Positions 8,106 through 15,970 are shown, counted from the first letter of the stretch. The stretch is 64,000 nt of DNA from Lancefieldella parvula DSM 20469 (GCF_000024225.1 NC_013203.1:248001-312000); one strand, 5' to 3'. The notes: generated by a model not told the origin, from the letters alone. Numbers and translations: made by a program.

Positions 8106-9024
8106 GATTTGTCTCCTCTCCAACAATCGATAAATATGCGCTTTGAAGGCTTGCCTGTGATATGTGTACGTTTTCTAGGGTGTTTTCTCTTAGAGCAGGA
8201 TTGGCGAGAAGATCAGCAATGGCGCTTCCTGCATCGTTTGCATTGTTTTCTCGCAAAAGTTTCACGCCGCTGCTTTGCCAACCGTCAATAGAAGGAACAG
8301 GTTGTGAGAATTGCAGACTGACCGAGCTGCGTGCGTAGTTGGTAATAATCTTTTCAAGTGAACCTTCTGCTGCAATGCGACCGTTATGTATGATTGCAAT
8401 ATCAGCACCAAGTTCTTCAAATTCTGCTAGGTAGTGAGAGGTGTAAATGATTGTTGCACCATTTTTGGCAAGTGATTGCATGGTATGCAAAATGCGGCTG
8501 CGCGCTTCAACATCAGCTCCTACCGTTGGCTCATCCATAAAGATAACCTTGGGCTCGTGCATGATGGCCATACCTGAGTGTAGCCTTCTTTTTTGTCCAC
8601 CGGATAGATGACGGGCTCGCTTGGTTTTTTCGCTTGTAAGTCCTAACAGCTCCATTACTTCTTCTGCTCGTGCAAATGAGCGCTTGCGAGAAAGTCCCTC
8701 GAGCTGTCCGTAATATGTAAGGTTCTCCATGACGGTAAGGTCAGGGTAGATTCCAAGGTCTTGTGGAGCGTATCCAATAAGATGGCCTACCGATTCTTTT
8801 GCAGGATTCATTCCACAGACGGAGATAGATCCTGAATCTGCTTGTCTAAGTCCGCAGAGTATTTCAATTAAGGTTGATTTTCCAGCTCCGTTTTTGCCGA
8901 GAAGACCAAGTATTTGACCAGGCATAACTTTGAGGTCTACACCACAAAGTACATGGTGGTCTCCATAGCTCTTTTGCACCGCGCTGAGTTGCAGGGCGGG
9001 GGAGCCTTTCTTTATGTCAGACAC
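8092..9024 (-). CDS. ABC exporter ATP-binding protein
   Basis: A 310-residue ATPase of the DrrA/CcmA class that powers the ABC-2 permease encoded next. It has Walker A GLLGKNGAGKSTLIE (about 42-56), Q-loop GYAPQDLGIY, signature HLSGGQKRRLHSG (about 140), Walker B VIFMDEPTVGAD and the switch region TIIYTSHYLAE. A C-terminal extension of about 80 residues follows, as in drug-exporting members. It is the first gene of a four-gene operon (ATPase, permease, TetR, flavodoxin). The upstream region carries two TetR-type palindromes over the promoter. Confidence 0.92.
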   Translation of the reverse strand: MSDIKKGSPALQLSAVQKSYGDHHVLCGVDLKVMPGQILGLLGKNGAGKSTLIEILCGLRQADSGSISVCGMNPAKESVGHLIGYAPQDLGIYPDLTVMENLTYYGQLEGLSRKRSFARAEEVMELLGLTSEKTKRARHLSGGQKRRLHSGMAIMHEPKVIFMDEPTVGADVEARSRILHTMQSLAKNGATIIYTSHYLAEFEELGADIAIIHNGRIAAEGSLEKIITNYARSSVSLQFSQPVPSIDGWQSSGVKLLRENNANDAGSAIADLLANPALRENTLENVHISQASLQSAYLSIVGEETNHDNA

Positions 9025-9089
9025 AAAAACTCCTTTTAGTACTGTTGATAACGGTTTATTGCTTTCGTCATCAGAGATTTCTTTTCAAT

Positions 9090-9151
9090 AAGTTAACACT
9101 GTTAACTTATACCGGCGAGTAATATGTTAACAACGTTAACTTAAATGTCAA
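9090..9151 (-). promoter_or_regulatory. Tandem TetR-type operators over exporter promoter
   Basis: Two near-identical palindromes lie upstream of the ATPase gene: 9090-9108 has perfect 8-base arms (AAGTTAAC, spacer ACT, GTTAACTT), and 9126-9142 has the core GTTAAC-AAC-GTTAAC plus a partly matching flank. On the minus strand a TTGACA -35 box (9146-9151) sits just upstream, with an AACATA-like -10 spaced about 17 bases away and overlapping the inner edge of the second palindrome. Binding there would block transcription, consistent with repression by the TetR protein of the same operon. Confidence 0.78.
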
Positions 9152-9213
9152 GAAGATTTTTGAATTGAGATAGTAATGGAGTTAATTACATGCGTGTTTG
9201 CAGGTATTTAGAC

Positions 9214-9831
9214 CTATAAGGGCTCTGTCAGTATGGAGAAGTCCTCATTTTCAACAATGACGGCTTGTGAGTTATTTAATGGAATTAAATTGATTTTCTC
9301 GCCATAAACTTTGATTGTTTGAGCAGTTGTTTCAACAAAAGGAAACTCGCCATTATGGGGGAGGACATAATAGTCTACAAGTCCCATACCTGAGTAGTTT
9401 GTGAGTTCTGTAGCAACCGTCTTGTTATCCATGATTTGATTGTACGAGATATCTGGACAAGCAATTATCGCCCCTGCAGATTCACCAATATAGAGCGTGC
9501 CATCTTGGACCTTTTGTTTGATAAGATCGAGAAGACCGTTTCTTTTTAGTTCTTGTAAAAGATAGAAGGTGTTTCCACCGGATATGCATAGGCATCCGGA
9601 GTTTTTGATGGTTTGTACACTCTTGTTATGTGGAGTTGTTGCGACGTCAAGGATGGTTACGTTATAGCCGTTTTCTTTCAGTGCTGCTATTCCCTCATCA
9701 ACATAGCCTCGGTATTCTTCTACATTAGCGGCTGTAGGAATAAATAAGATTTCCTGTATATCATTTTGGGTGAGGAAGTTCTGAACAAGTTCTTTTGTAC
9801 CTGCTAAGTAGGACGTAAGAAAGAGTTTCAT
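9214..9831 (-). CDS. pepE: Peptidase E-like serine peptidase (family S51)
   Basis: A cytosolic peptidase of family S51, 205 residues, close to the usual length. PepE cleaves dipeptides after N-terminal Asp. The nucleophile elbow is GESAGAIIACP (Ser near residue 118), the preceding glycine-rich loop is ISGGNTFYLLQEL, and a catalytic-type His is in YYVLPHNGEFPF (near 159). Expression appears monocistronic, with the hydrolase gene upstream on the same strand 85 bases away. A second, broken copy of the last 115 bases of this gene lies at 12939-13053, so the locus has been duplicated or rearranged. Confidence 0.88.
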   Translation of the reverse strand: MKLFLTSYLAGTKELVQNFLTQNDIQEILFIPTAANVEEYRGYVDEGIAALKENGYNVTILDVATTPHNKSVQTIKNSGCLCISGGNTFYLLQELKRNGLLDLIKQKVQDGTLYIGESAGAIIACPDISYNQIMDNKTVATELTNYSGMGLVDYYVLPHNGEFPFVETTAQTIKVYGEKINLIPLNNSQAVIVENEDFSILTEPL

Positions 9832-9916
9832 TGCACTCCTTTGCCGTATATTACGTGAGTAAGATTCTTCGATAAAAAGACAAGTTTTATGATATTTATA
9901 CTATAGTGAGTCAATT

Positions 9917-11119
9917 TCATTTAAATAAAGTGTCCAACCAATCAAAAACGACATTATGGGCAAGTCTCAAATTGTTAACTTGACAATGAGCGTCTGCACC
10001 ACTTTCCGCTTCAAATACTTGAATTTTCGTTTGCGGATTTTTGAATCTAAGCGCTTCATAGATTACCTTAGTTTGGTGTTGTAATTCAGCACTTTCGCCT
10101 TCTCCCATAATAAACAGGCAAGGACATTGAATCTTTTGATAATCTACAATCTTTGCACGGTCGAACACCTCATCGATAGCGCTCTTAAAATCAGAGGTGC
10201 CAAACTGCCAAGAATATTTTTTAAGGTTTAAATTTGCAGATTCGTTTAAATTTCCAGCTAACTTTAAAATAGTATTCATTAACCAACTGGGAGTTTTTAA
10301 GCTTGATCCAAATTCTTTTCTGAACACTTCTGCAACGTCGTAAATGGGTGTACTAGCAATCCAAGCATGAATTCTTGGATCTTTTTCAACGGCTTGCGCA
10401 GTAAAATACCCTCCTCCACTGACACCATAAATAGCTAGGTAATTCAGTTTAGAATTTCTATTTTCCAACCAGTCTATGCATAGCGAAATTGGAGCAGAGG
10501 CGTCCACATCAAAGACTAGCTCTCTACTAGGGTTGCTCCCTTGACCAGGAAGGTCAACCATTAGAACATTATATTTTCGTATCCATCCAGGATATCCTGC
10601 AAAGTAAAATAAGTCTTCACGATAAGTATCACCGCCGCCAATCATAATCAGTGTTGGGCAATCGTCGCCGGTGTGAAGATAGTAACCAGGCAAATAGGAA
10701 TCTTGGTAAGTAATGGTTAGTTTTTCAATTGGTGCACCTAGCGAATGAATTGCGTTAGAAAACGCTTGCTCCATTTGGTGAACGGTAGACAAGTATTCAT
10801 CAGAAAATGGATTTATAAACTGGATTGCCGAACGAAGGGAATAGGTTTGTGCTAGATAATACTGAGCTTTTGTTTGTTCACTTAAATCTGAATTGCTTGC
10901 TTTTTGTTTAAGATAGTTTCCATGTGATAAGAAGATATTTTTCCAGTCATCAGGTTTTGGTGATTTTCCTAGCTTTTGAGTAAGAAAGTAAAGTTCTCCG
11001 TGAGAAAAGCCAAAAACTTCACCAATTCCCAACAACCAATTAAAGAAGAAATCCGTATCACCATTTTTAAAATATATCCGAGTAGACTGTCTTTTTAAAA
11101 TGACTTCGTTCTTCTTCAT
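9917..11119 (-). CDS. Alpha/beta hydrolase (FrsA/DUF1100-like)
   Basis: A 400-residue alpha/beta hydrolase with a long helical N-terminal part (about 1-140) before the hydrolase core, as in FrsA-like and pseudooxynicotine-hydrolase-like esterases. The oxyanion-hole region is LIMIGGGDTYREDLFYFAG, the nucleophile elbow is IYGVSGGGYFT (Ser near 235), and the acid and His are probably in LFIMGEGESAE and ESGADAHCQVNN. It starts at ATG 11119 after GGAGG-like sequence. The gene is A+T rich. It lies between the intact and broken copies of pepE, so it may have entered or moved with that rearrangement. The substrate is unknown. Confidence 0.8.
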   Translation of the reverse strand: MKKNEVILKRQSTRIYFKNGDTDFFFNWLLGIGEVFGFSHGELYFLTQKLGKSPKPDDWKNIFLSHGNYLKQKASNSDLSEQTKAQYYLAQTYSLRSAIQFINPFSDEYLSTVHQMEQAFSNAIHSLGAPIEKLTITYQDSYLPGYYLHTGDDCPTLIMIGGGDTYREDLFYFAGYPGWIRKYNVLMVDLPGQGSNPSRELVFDVDASAPISLCIDWLENRNSKLNYLAIYGVSGGGYFTAQAVEKDPRIHAWIASTPIYDVAEVFRKEFGSSLKTPSWLMNTILKLAGNLNESANLNLKKYSWQFGTSDFKSAIDEVFDRAKIVDYQKIQCPCLFIMGEGESAELQHQTKVIYEALRFKNPQTKIQVFEAESGADAHCQVNNLRLAHNVVFDWLDTLFK

Positions 11120-11241
11120 TATTTTCCTCCTTTTTAGGTTATTTTAATTGCTTATGCTACCGAATCAATAGTCTTTATTAGATAACTAGATGTATTGATT
11201 GCAATCCTACGCTTAGCATTTTTGGAAATAATGAAATAGAT

Positions 11242-11269
11242 GTTCTTTAATGAAGTCTCATTAAAGAAC
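11242..11269. repeat. Perfect 12-base inverted repeat
   Basis: GTTCTTTAATGA at 11242-11253 and its exact complement at 11258-11269, separated by AGTC. It lies between two divergent genes, so it is not in a terminator position. It may be an operator for the hydrolase or the GntR gene, or a leader hairpin. Confidence 0.55.
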
Positions 11270-11294
11270 TCTTACTTGTTGTTTAGTACTATTT

Positions 11295-11327
11295 CATATT
11301 TGTTCTATCTGTTCTATAACAAATATG
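11295..11327 (+). promoter_or_regulatory. Probable operator of the GntR/YtrA regulator
   Basis: Perfect 10-base arms CATATTTGTT (11295-11304) and AACAAATATG (11318-11327) flank 13 bases, about 70 bases before the GntR start. The size and position suit an autoregulatory YtrA-type site. An A/T-rich GGTAAAATA -10-like element follows directly. Confidence 0.6.
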
Positions 11328-11395
11328 GTAAAATAAGCTAACTTGATAAGATATGCAGATTTCTACTCGATTAATATAAAAGGGAAGAGGCGTGC

Positions 11396-11785
11396 GTGAT
11401 TATACGTATTGATCAGATGGATCAAATGCCTGTTTATCAGCAGATTCGCAATCAAATCGTTGCAGCCATTGGGCAGGGTGAATTGTGTCCTGCAGATAGA
11501 CTCCCGAGTGTACGTTCACTTGCAAGTGATCTTGGCATAAATATTCATACGGTAAATAAGGCATATGCCGTACTAAGGGATGAGGGATATCTTTTTATGC
11601 GGGGGCGTTCAGGCGCAATTGTGGCAGATTTTAAACAGACTGCTACACCTGAGCGTATTGCGATAAATTCAGACGAACTCGCAGAAAAGCTCCAACAGCT
11701 CGCTTTAGAACATCGTGCTCAAGGGGGAACTAAGGAGTCATTTCTAGAGATTGCACATACACAAGCTAAGTACGCGTTCGCCTAA
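11396..11785 (+). CDS. GntR-family regulator, YtrA subfamily
   Basis: A 129-residue regulator. The winged helix-turn-helix occupies residues 10-75 (MPVYQQIRNQIVAAI, LPSVRSLASDLGINIHTVNKAYAVLRDEGYL) and is followed by only about 50 residues, the short helical dimerisation tail that defines YtrA proteins. The start is GTG at 11396 with GGAAGAGG upstream. The next gene, 15 bases downstream, encodes a membrane protein with DUF1648, the frequent partner of YtrA regulators and usually implicated in envelope stress or peptide-antibiotic response. A large palindrome upstream suggests autoregulation. Confidence 0.92.
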   Translation: MIIRIDQMDQMPVYQQIRNQIVAAIGQGELCPADRLPSVRSLASDLGINIHTVNKAYAVLRDEGYLFMRGRSGAIVADFKQTATPERIAINSDELAEKLQQLALEHRAQGGTKESFLEIAHTQAKYAFA

Positions 11786-11800
11786 GGGGGCGCATTGGTA

Positions 11801-12922
11801 ATGGACATCATTTCAATTAGTGCACAGACAATAGTAACGTTTGTAGTTGGATTATTTCTTACTTTCATTCCGTATATAACACGCCATAACGAGTGTTTTG
11901 CTGTGACGGTACCAGTTTCTGCTCAAAAAGATTCACGTATGATTTCTTTAAAGAAACGCTATGTTGTGGAAATGCTTCTTACAACAATACTAGCAACCAT
12001 TTCTTCTGTGATAGCAGGGAAGTTACTAACAACTAATCAAACTATAGCCGGCTTAACTCTTCTATATAGTGCTTTAGTGATTCCTGCAATTGTCTCTTTT
12101 GTGTTAATGTTGCATGCCCGTTCTAAGGTAATAGCCCTTAAGAAATCTGAAGGTTGGGATTTCGAGCAACATAAGATGACTGCTAGTGTTGTCGAAAAAG
12201 ACTTCCCGAATCCAATCTCTTTAAGATGGAACCTTATGTATATTCCTATTATTTTGGGAACAGTTTGCTTGGGATTTGTTCTTTATCCGAGTATGCCTGA
12301 TATGTTGCCTATGCACGCCGATTTCACAGGAACAATTGATAGCTACACGCCAAAAACGTTTGGTAGTGCCCTTGGATTTCCTGTTGCATTTGAAGTCTTC
12401 ATGGCGGCATGCTTTATCTTTTCTCATTGGATGATTGTGCATTCAAAACATGCGGTTGATCCTAGTGAGCCAGCTACTTCTGCATTTTCATATGGAGTTT
12501 TTGCTCGTGCTCAGAGCATATTTCTCTTCATAATAGGCTTACTTATAAGTGGCGGTCTTGGTGTTTTGTTTATTCTTGCATCAGCAGGGCGTATTAGTCT
12601 TGGACAAGTGGGATTTATCGCTGAAATTTTTGCTGTGCTTACCGTCGTTGGTATTTTGGTACTTTCAGCTGTCTATGGTCAGTCAGGTTCACGAGTATTT
12701 AGGAAGTTAGACCACAACGAGAACTACCTATCAGATGAGGATAGACATTGGAAACTTGGCGTCTTTTATTTTAACCGTGAAGATGCAAGCATCTTTTTAC
12801 CAAAACGATTTGGTGTTGGATGGACTATGAACTTTGCACGACCAGCTGTTTGGGTAATTATCGTGGGTCTTATTATTTTTCCTATAGTTTTTGTTGTACT
12901 TGTTTCTTATTTGGCGGGGTAA
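11801..12922 (+). CDS. DUF1648/DUF5808 membrane protein
   Basis: A polytopic membrane protein of 374 residues with about eight hydrophobic segments. The DUF1648 region is recognised by MPDMLPMHADFTGTIDSYTPK after a membrane helix (about 150-190). Near the end, DUF5808-like sequence (HWKLGVFYFNREDASIFLPKR) precedes the final helix pair. The ATG at 11801 has TAAGGGGG upstream. It is co-transcribed with the YtrA-type regulator, resembling known regulator plus membrane-protein units of the SdpI/YtrA kind. Function is not established; an immunity or envelope-sensing role is an inference from the family. Confidence 0.85.
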   Translation: MDIISISAQTIVTFVVGLFLTFIPYITRHNECFAVTVPVSAQKDSRMISLKKRYVVEMLLTTILATISSVIAGKLLTTNQTIAGLTLLYSALVIPAIVSFVLMLHARSKVIALKKSEGWDFEQHKMTASVVEKDFPNPISLRWNLMYIPIILGTVCLGFVLYPSMPDMLPMHADFTGTIDSYTPKTFGSALGFPVAFEVFMAACFIFSHWMIVHSKHAVDPSEPATSAFSYGVFARAQSIFLFIIGLLISGGLGVLFILASAGRISLGQVGFIAEIFAVLTVVGILVLSAVYGQSGSRVFRKLDHNENYLSDEDRHWKLGVFYFNREDASIFLPKRFGVGWTMNFARPAVWVIIVGLIIFPIVFVVLVSYLAG

Positions 12923-12938
12923 GGATATAAGGGTTATT

Positions 12939-13053
12939 TATAAGGGCTCTGTTAGTGTGGATGAGATTTCATTTTCAACAATGATTGCTTGTGAGTTATT
13001 TAATGGAATTAAATTGATCTTCTCGTCATAGGTCTGATTGTTTGTGTGGTTGT
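12939..13053 (-). pseudogene. Broken copy of the pepE 3' end
   Basis: These 115 bases closely match 9215-9330, the last part of the intact pepE on the same strand. Shared blocks include TATAAGGGCTCTGT and a run around GAGTTATTTAATGGAATTAA. The copy has substitutions and at least one one-base deletion near 13029, so it no longer encodes the C-terminus in frame. Nothing of the remaining 500 bases of pepE is present. It is a relic of duplication, or of an event that placed the hydrolase and GntR genes between two pepE ends. Confidence 0.82.
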
Positions 13054-13065
13054 ATTGTGGCAAGA

Positions 13066-13106
13066 CTTACATTAGAATACATTGTAAGATATTGTTAGCT
13101 AATGTA
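13066..13106 (+). promoter_or_regulatory. Probable toxin-antitoxin operator
   Basis: Nested inverted repeats precede the antitoxin gene: CTTACA (13066-13071) with TGTAAG (13083-13088), and TACATTAG (13068-13075) with CTAATGTA (13099-13106). A TAGAAT -10-like box lies at 13073-13078 inside them. RelB/DinJ antitoxins typically bind such sites to autoregulate. Confidence 0.5.
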
Positions 13107-13116
13107 GTAAGGAATT

Positions 13117-13401
13117 ATGATGACTATTGCTGCTACAGAATCAATTTCTGCGAAGCTTCGTAAAGATGAAAAAGATCGTTTTTCTGTTATCTGCGATGAG
13201 ATTGGGACATCTCCAAGTAATGCCATTCGCATGTTTGTGTCTGCGTTCAATCGTCGTGGCGGTTTTCCTTTTGATCCATCTAATCCTTATGGATTTGATG
13301 CTGAGACACTTGCGGCAATGGATGATGCGGTGGTTGGTAGGAATCTTTCTGGTCCTTATCGTTCTGTCAAGGAAGCCATGGATGCTCTTAATAAGGAGTA
13401 G
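13117..13401 (+). CDS. RelB/DinJ-family antitoxin
   Basis: A 94-residue antitoxin. The N-terminal ribbon-helix-helix (TESISAKLRKDEKDRFSVICDEIGTSPSNAIRMFVSAF) binds DNA and dimerises; the C-terminal part (FPFDPSNPYGFDAETLAAMDDAV) should wrap and neutralise the toxin. AAGGAATT precedes the ATG. The toxin gene begins 3 bases after the stop, the usual coupled arrangement. Inverted repeats upstream are the likely autoregulatory site. Confidence 0.92.
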   Translation: MMTIAATESISAKLRKDEKDRFSVICDEIGTSPSNAIRMFVSAFNRRGGFPFDPSNPYGFDAETLAAMDDAVVGRNLSGPYRSVKEAMDALNKE

Positions 13402-13403
13402 AC

Positions 13404-13682
13404 ATGCTGGAGCTGAAATTTACAGCTAAATTTAAAAAGGACTATAAAAGGGCACAAAAGCAGGGTAAGGACCTTAAAAAGCTTGAGAAAATTCTTGAGA
13501 AGCTTGTATGTAGAGAAGAACTTCCTAAATCAGCGTGTGATCATTCTTTAGGAGGAGTGTATCGAGGACATCGCGAATGTCATATAGAACCTGATTGGCT
13601 TCTTATCTATCGTATTAATGAAGATGAATTTATTCTTGCTGCTACACGCTTAGGAAGTCATGGCGACTTGCTAGGGATGTAA
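13404..13682 (+). CDS. YafQ/RelE-family mRNA interferase toxin
   Basis: A 92-residue YafQ-type ribosome-dependent mRNA endonuclease. The basic N-terminus (LKFTAKFKKDYKRAQKQGKDL), the CDHSLGG segment, the core YRGHRECHIEPDWLLIYRI and the final LGSHGDLL match the family and keep the histidines used for catalysis. The Phe common near the end of E. coli YafQ (SHSDLF-like) is Leu here, which may alter activity. It forms a type II module with the adjacent RelB/DinJ antitoxin. Its full length suggests it is intact. Confidence 0.92.
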   Translation: MLELKFTAKFKKDYKRAQKQGKDLKKLEKILEKLVCREELPKSACDHSLGGVYRGHRECHIEPDWLLIYRINEDEFILAATRLGSHGDLLGM

Positions 13683-13741
13683 ATTTTTGAAACTAATAAT
13701 GTAGTTTGTAACAATGAGGTAAAAGTCTTGCGTTGCGTTTT

Positions 13742-14245
13742 TCACCAACTATGATGAACAAGCCATTGGATAGTAAGTTTTTGTTGCTCTTTGGTAAATG
13801 CGTGGTTGAACACCTCATCGTGGAGCCAGCGTAATGTCTTTTTTGAAAGAAATTTTTTCATTTCTTTTTCTCCCTGGTGCATAACTCCGCTTATAAGACA
13901 AGGGCTTTTATCAGCTTTTTGAAGGACGCCGATTTCTTTGAGAGTTGAATTAGATAATCTGATTTCATGACATTGGAACAGAGGATCTTTTCCTTCAATT
14001 GCTTCAACAATGTCCCAAAAAGAAATAGACTGAGGAGATTTGGCAAGACGATAGCCACCCTTTATTCCAGGAGACGAAAGAACAATACCGGCTTTAGAAA
14101 GTTGGGTAAAAGTCTTGGATAAATAACTTTCAGAAATACCTTGAAATTCAGCAAAATCACGTACACGAATACTTTTATTTTCATTTAAATCAACCATGTA
14201 TAGTAAACAATGAAGTGCGTATTCTATACCAATAGAGAATTTCAT
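13742..14245 (-). CDS. Rrf2-family transcriptional regulator
   Basis: A 167-residue Rrf2 regulator. The winged helix is clear: EYALHCLLYMVDL, FAEFQGISESYLSKTFTQLSKAGIVLSSPGIKGGYRLAKSP and FWDIVEAIEGKDPLF. Cysteines are few and do not form the CX5CX7C iron-sulfur ligand set of IscR or NsrR, so it probably senses something other than a classic [2Fe-2S] or [4Fe-4S] cluster, or uses other ligands. It is transcribed divergently from a PPOX-fold flavin-binding gene, and mirrored copies of a 16-base motif lie in front of the two genes, implying joint control. Confidence 0.9.
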   Translation of the reverse strand: MKFSIGIEYALHCLLYMVDLNENKSIRVRDFAEFQGISESYLSKTFTQLSKAGIVLSSPGIKGGYRLAKSPQSISFWDIVEAIEGKDPLFQCHEIRLSNSTLKEIGVLQKADKSPCLISGVMHQGEKEMKKFLSKKTLRWLHDEVFNHAFTKEQQKLTIQWLVHHSW

Positions 14246-14262
14246 AGGTTATTCCATTTCAG

Positions 14263-14362
14263 CTAATTATAGATACAACATATCGGCGATACGTTTTTGG
14301 TGTTGATTATAACAAAAAGCTACGCATAGACTGAACTATAGAGAGTTTGTATCTGTAATTAG
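14263..14362. promoter_or_regulatory. Mirrored sites between rrf2 and PPOX genes
   Basis: CTAATTATAGATACAA at 14263-14278 recurs on the other strand at 14347-14362 with one mismatch. One copy faces each divergent gene, close to its start. This geometry suggests two binding sites for the Rrf2 regulator, repressing its own gene and the PPOX gene together. Confidence 0.68.
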
Positions 14363-14381
14363 TTTTTAAGGGGTGTAAGAC

Positions 14382-14756
14382 ATGTTATCCGAGAAATTTT
14401 TTGAATGCTTAGATAAAGACGGCATTGTAGCAATTGCAACTGCAAATGAAGAAGGACAGGCTCATCTCGTTAATACGTGGAATAAATACATTATTGTTAC
14501 TGAGGACGAGAAAATACTTATACCATGTGCGGGTTTTCATAAGACCGAGAAAAACGTGGCAAATAATTCTTATGTAGAGATGAGCATAGGTAGTCCTGAG
14601 GTAATGGGAAGAAATTACATGGGCGCAGGTTTTCATTTAACGGGAACGGCTGAATTTCATTCAGATGGACCACTTTTTGAGCGCATGCATCAGGAACGTA
14701 GTTTTTGTAGCCGAATTATGGTGTTTACGCCAGAGACATGCAGGCAGATGGTTTAA
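14382..14756 (+). CDS. PPOX-fold FMN-binding protein
   Basis: A 124-residue split-barrel protein of the pyridoxamine 5'-phosphate oxidase-like superfamily. Recognisable parts are KDGIVAIATANEEGQAHLVNTW (start of the barrel), the strand ILIPCAGFHKTEKNVANNSYVEM and YMGAGFHLTGTAEFHSDG. Members bind FMN or F420 and act as small reductases or oxidoreductases in the cytosol. The ATG follows AAGGGGTGT. It is divergent from the Rrf2 gene and shares mirrored operator-like sites with it, so it is the probable main target of that regulator. The physiological substrate is unknown. Confidence 0.88.
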   Translation: MLSEKFFECLDKDGIVAIATANEEGQAHLVNTWNKYIIVTEDEKILIPCAGFHKTEKNVANNSYVEMSIGSPEVMGRNYMGAGFHLTGTAEFHSDGPLFERMHQERSFCSRIMVFTPETCRQMV

Positions 14757-14810
14757 ATGGAGCTTGATTTCTAGTTCATGAAATGTGTGTAATACCGATA
14801 AAGAATAATT

Positions 14811-14834
14811 AATTTTGATAGTATCATCAAAATT
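14811..14834 (+). promoter_or_regulatory. Operator-like inverted repeat
   Basis: Perfect 9-base arms AATTTTGAT (14811-14819) and ATCAAAATT (14826-14834) flank 6 bases, about 30 bases before the isochorismatase start. The symmetry suits a dimeric regulator; no matching regulator can be named. Confidence 0.5.
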
Positions 14835-14866
14835 GAATATGACAGGTGGTTTGGAAAGGCGGCGCT

Positions 14867-15319
14867 ATGAAAGCTCTCCTTGTTGTTGATGTACAAACTG
14901 ATGTTATGAGATTTCGCGATACCAGAGGACTTATTGAGGCATGTAATGACCGGATTAGTCATTATGCACCAGAAAAGGTTATGTATGTCGTGCATAAGAT
15001 GCCCTGGGAGCGTGCCTCAAAAAAGAAAAAATTTGGTTCTGGACTTTTAGTTGTTTCGGATCGTGTATTTGATAAACGAGTGGGTAATGCTTTTTCAAAT
15101 TCTCAGCTATTACAGACTCTTAAAGATGAGCAGGTTGATGAAGTTGAGATTATTGGCATTGATGGTAATCATTGTGTCAAGGAAACCGCGCTTGGTGCTT
15201 TAGAGAATGGTTTTAAGGCAATAGTTAATGAGCGTGCAGTTGCATCAATGAATAAACGAGAGTTTGAAGGTACAAAACAACAATTGCGTGATGCAGGAGT
15301 AGCTGTTATTACTGAGTAG
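14867..15319 (+). CDS. Isochorismatase-family cysteine hydrolase
   Basis: A 150-residue member of the isochorismatase-like (cysteine hydrolase) fold, which includes nicotinamidases and amide hydrolases. The N-terminus ALLVVDVQTDVMRF supplies the catalytic Asp. A Lys lies in the expected central region, and the cysteine motif is EIIGIDGNHCVKETALGAL, with Cys in the nucleophile position. The ATG at 14867 follows GGAAAGGCGG. It is shorter than a typical nicotinamidase (about 180 or more residues), so the substrate is uncertain. A flavodoxin gene follows 52 bases downstream on the same strand. Confidence 0.85.
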   Translation: MKALLVVDVQTDVMRFRDTRGLIEACNDRISHYAPEKVMYVVHKMPWERASKKKKFGSGLLVVSDRVFDKRVGNAFSNSQLLQTLKDEQVDEVEIIGIDGNHCVKETALGALENGFKAIVNERAVASMNKREFEGTKQQLRDAGVAVITE

Positions 15320-15371
15320 ATTTTGTAATTTAATTGTTAACATGGGCGTTTGTTAAAGATTAAGGAAAAAA

Positions 15372-15818
15372 TTGAAAGCGGCAATAGTGTATTATTCCAA
15401 GCATCATGGCAATACAAAGAAGCTGCTTGATGCAATAGCACAAGAATATGATGTAGAGCTTATTGATGTGTCAAACACTAAGGTGTTTGATTTATCTGAG
15501 TATGAGGTAATAGGTTTTGCATCAGGTATTTATTACGGAAATATGCATAAATTGGTTCTTCAGTATGCTAAGAAAAATCTTCCTTTAAACAAGAAGGTAT
15601 TTTTCATCTATACCTGCGGAAATATAAATAAAATATATATGAATGCCATTAAGAGCATTGTAAAAGCAAAGCATGCAGAAATTTTAGGAGAGTATGAATG
15701 CTTTGGCTTTGATACCTTTGGTCCTCTTAAATTGCTAGGTGGAATAAGAAAAGGCCATCCAACGGTAGAGGAAATGAACAGAGCGGTAGAGTTCTATACG
15801 GGAATTGTAAACAAGTAA
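15372..15818 (+). CDS. Flavodoxin
   Basis: A 148-residue flavodoxin-fold protein. The FMN loop is AIVYYSKHHGNTKKLLDAIA, and GFASGIYYGNMHKLVLQYA and FIYTCGNINKIY provide the isoalloxazine-side loops. The N-terminus and size resemble the flavodoxin-like proteins often annotated as flavodoxin domain (PF12724-like) in anaerobes. The start is TTG at 15372 after AAGGAAAA; no ATG is available nearby. It is probably co-transcribed with the upstream hydrolase. It is the second flavodoxin in this window and likely serves low-potential electron transfer or quinone reduction. Confidence 0.86.
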   Translation: MKAAIVYYSKHHGNTKKLLDAIAQEYDVELIDVSNTKVFDLSEYEVIGFASGIYYGNMHKLVLQYAKKNLPLNKKVFFIYTCGNINKIYMNAIKSIVKAKHAEILGEYECFGFDTFGPLKLLGGIRKGHPTVEEMNRAVEFYTGIVNK

Positions 15819-15970
15819 GGATGTGTATACGTAGGAATGTACATCTGTGCTTTTGCCGTTTAACTACCGTTTACCGCAAATTTATATAAGGTAAAACTTG
15901 GGTCAGATATTCTCATATAAGATGTGTACAAGCTAAATAGATTCCGAATAAGCGCAGGTTCGGAGGAGTT

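Noticed and set aside
9214-13053. Insertion sequence or transposon bounded by the pepE repeats
   Set aside because: No transposase, terminal inverted repeats or target-site duplication were seen; the repeat is coding sequence of a neighbouring gene.
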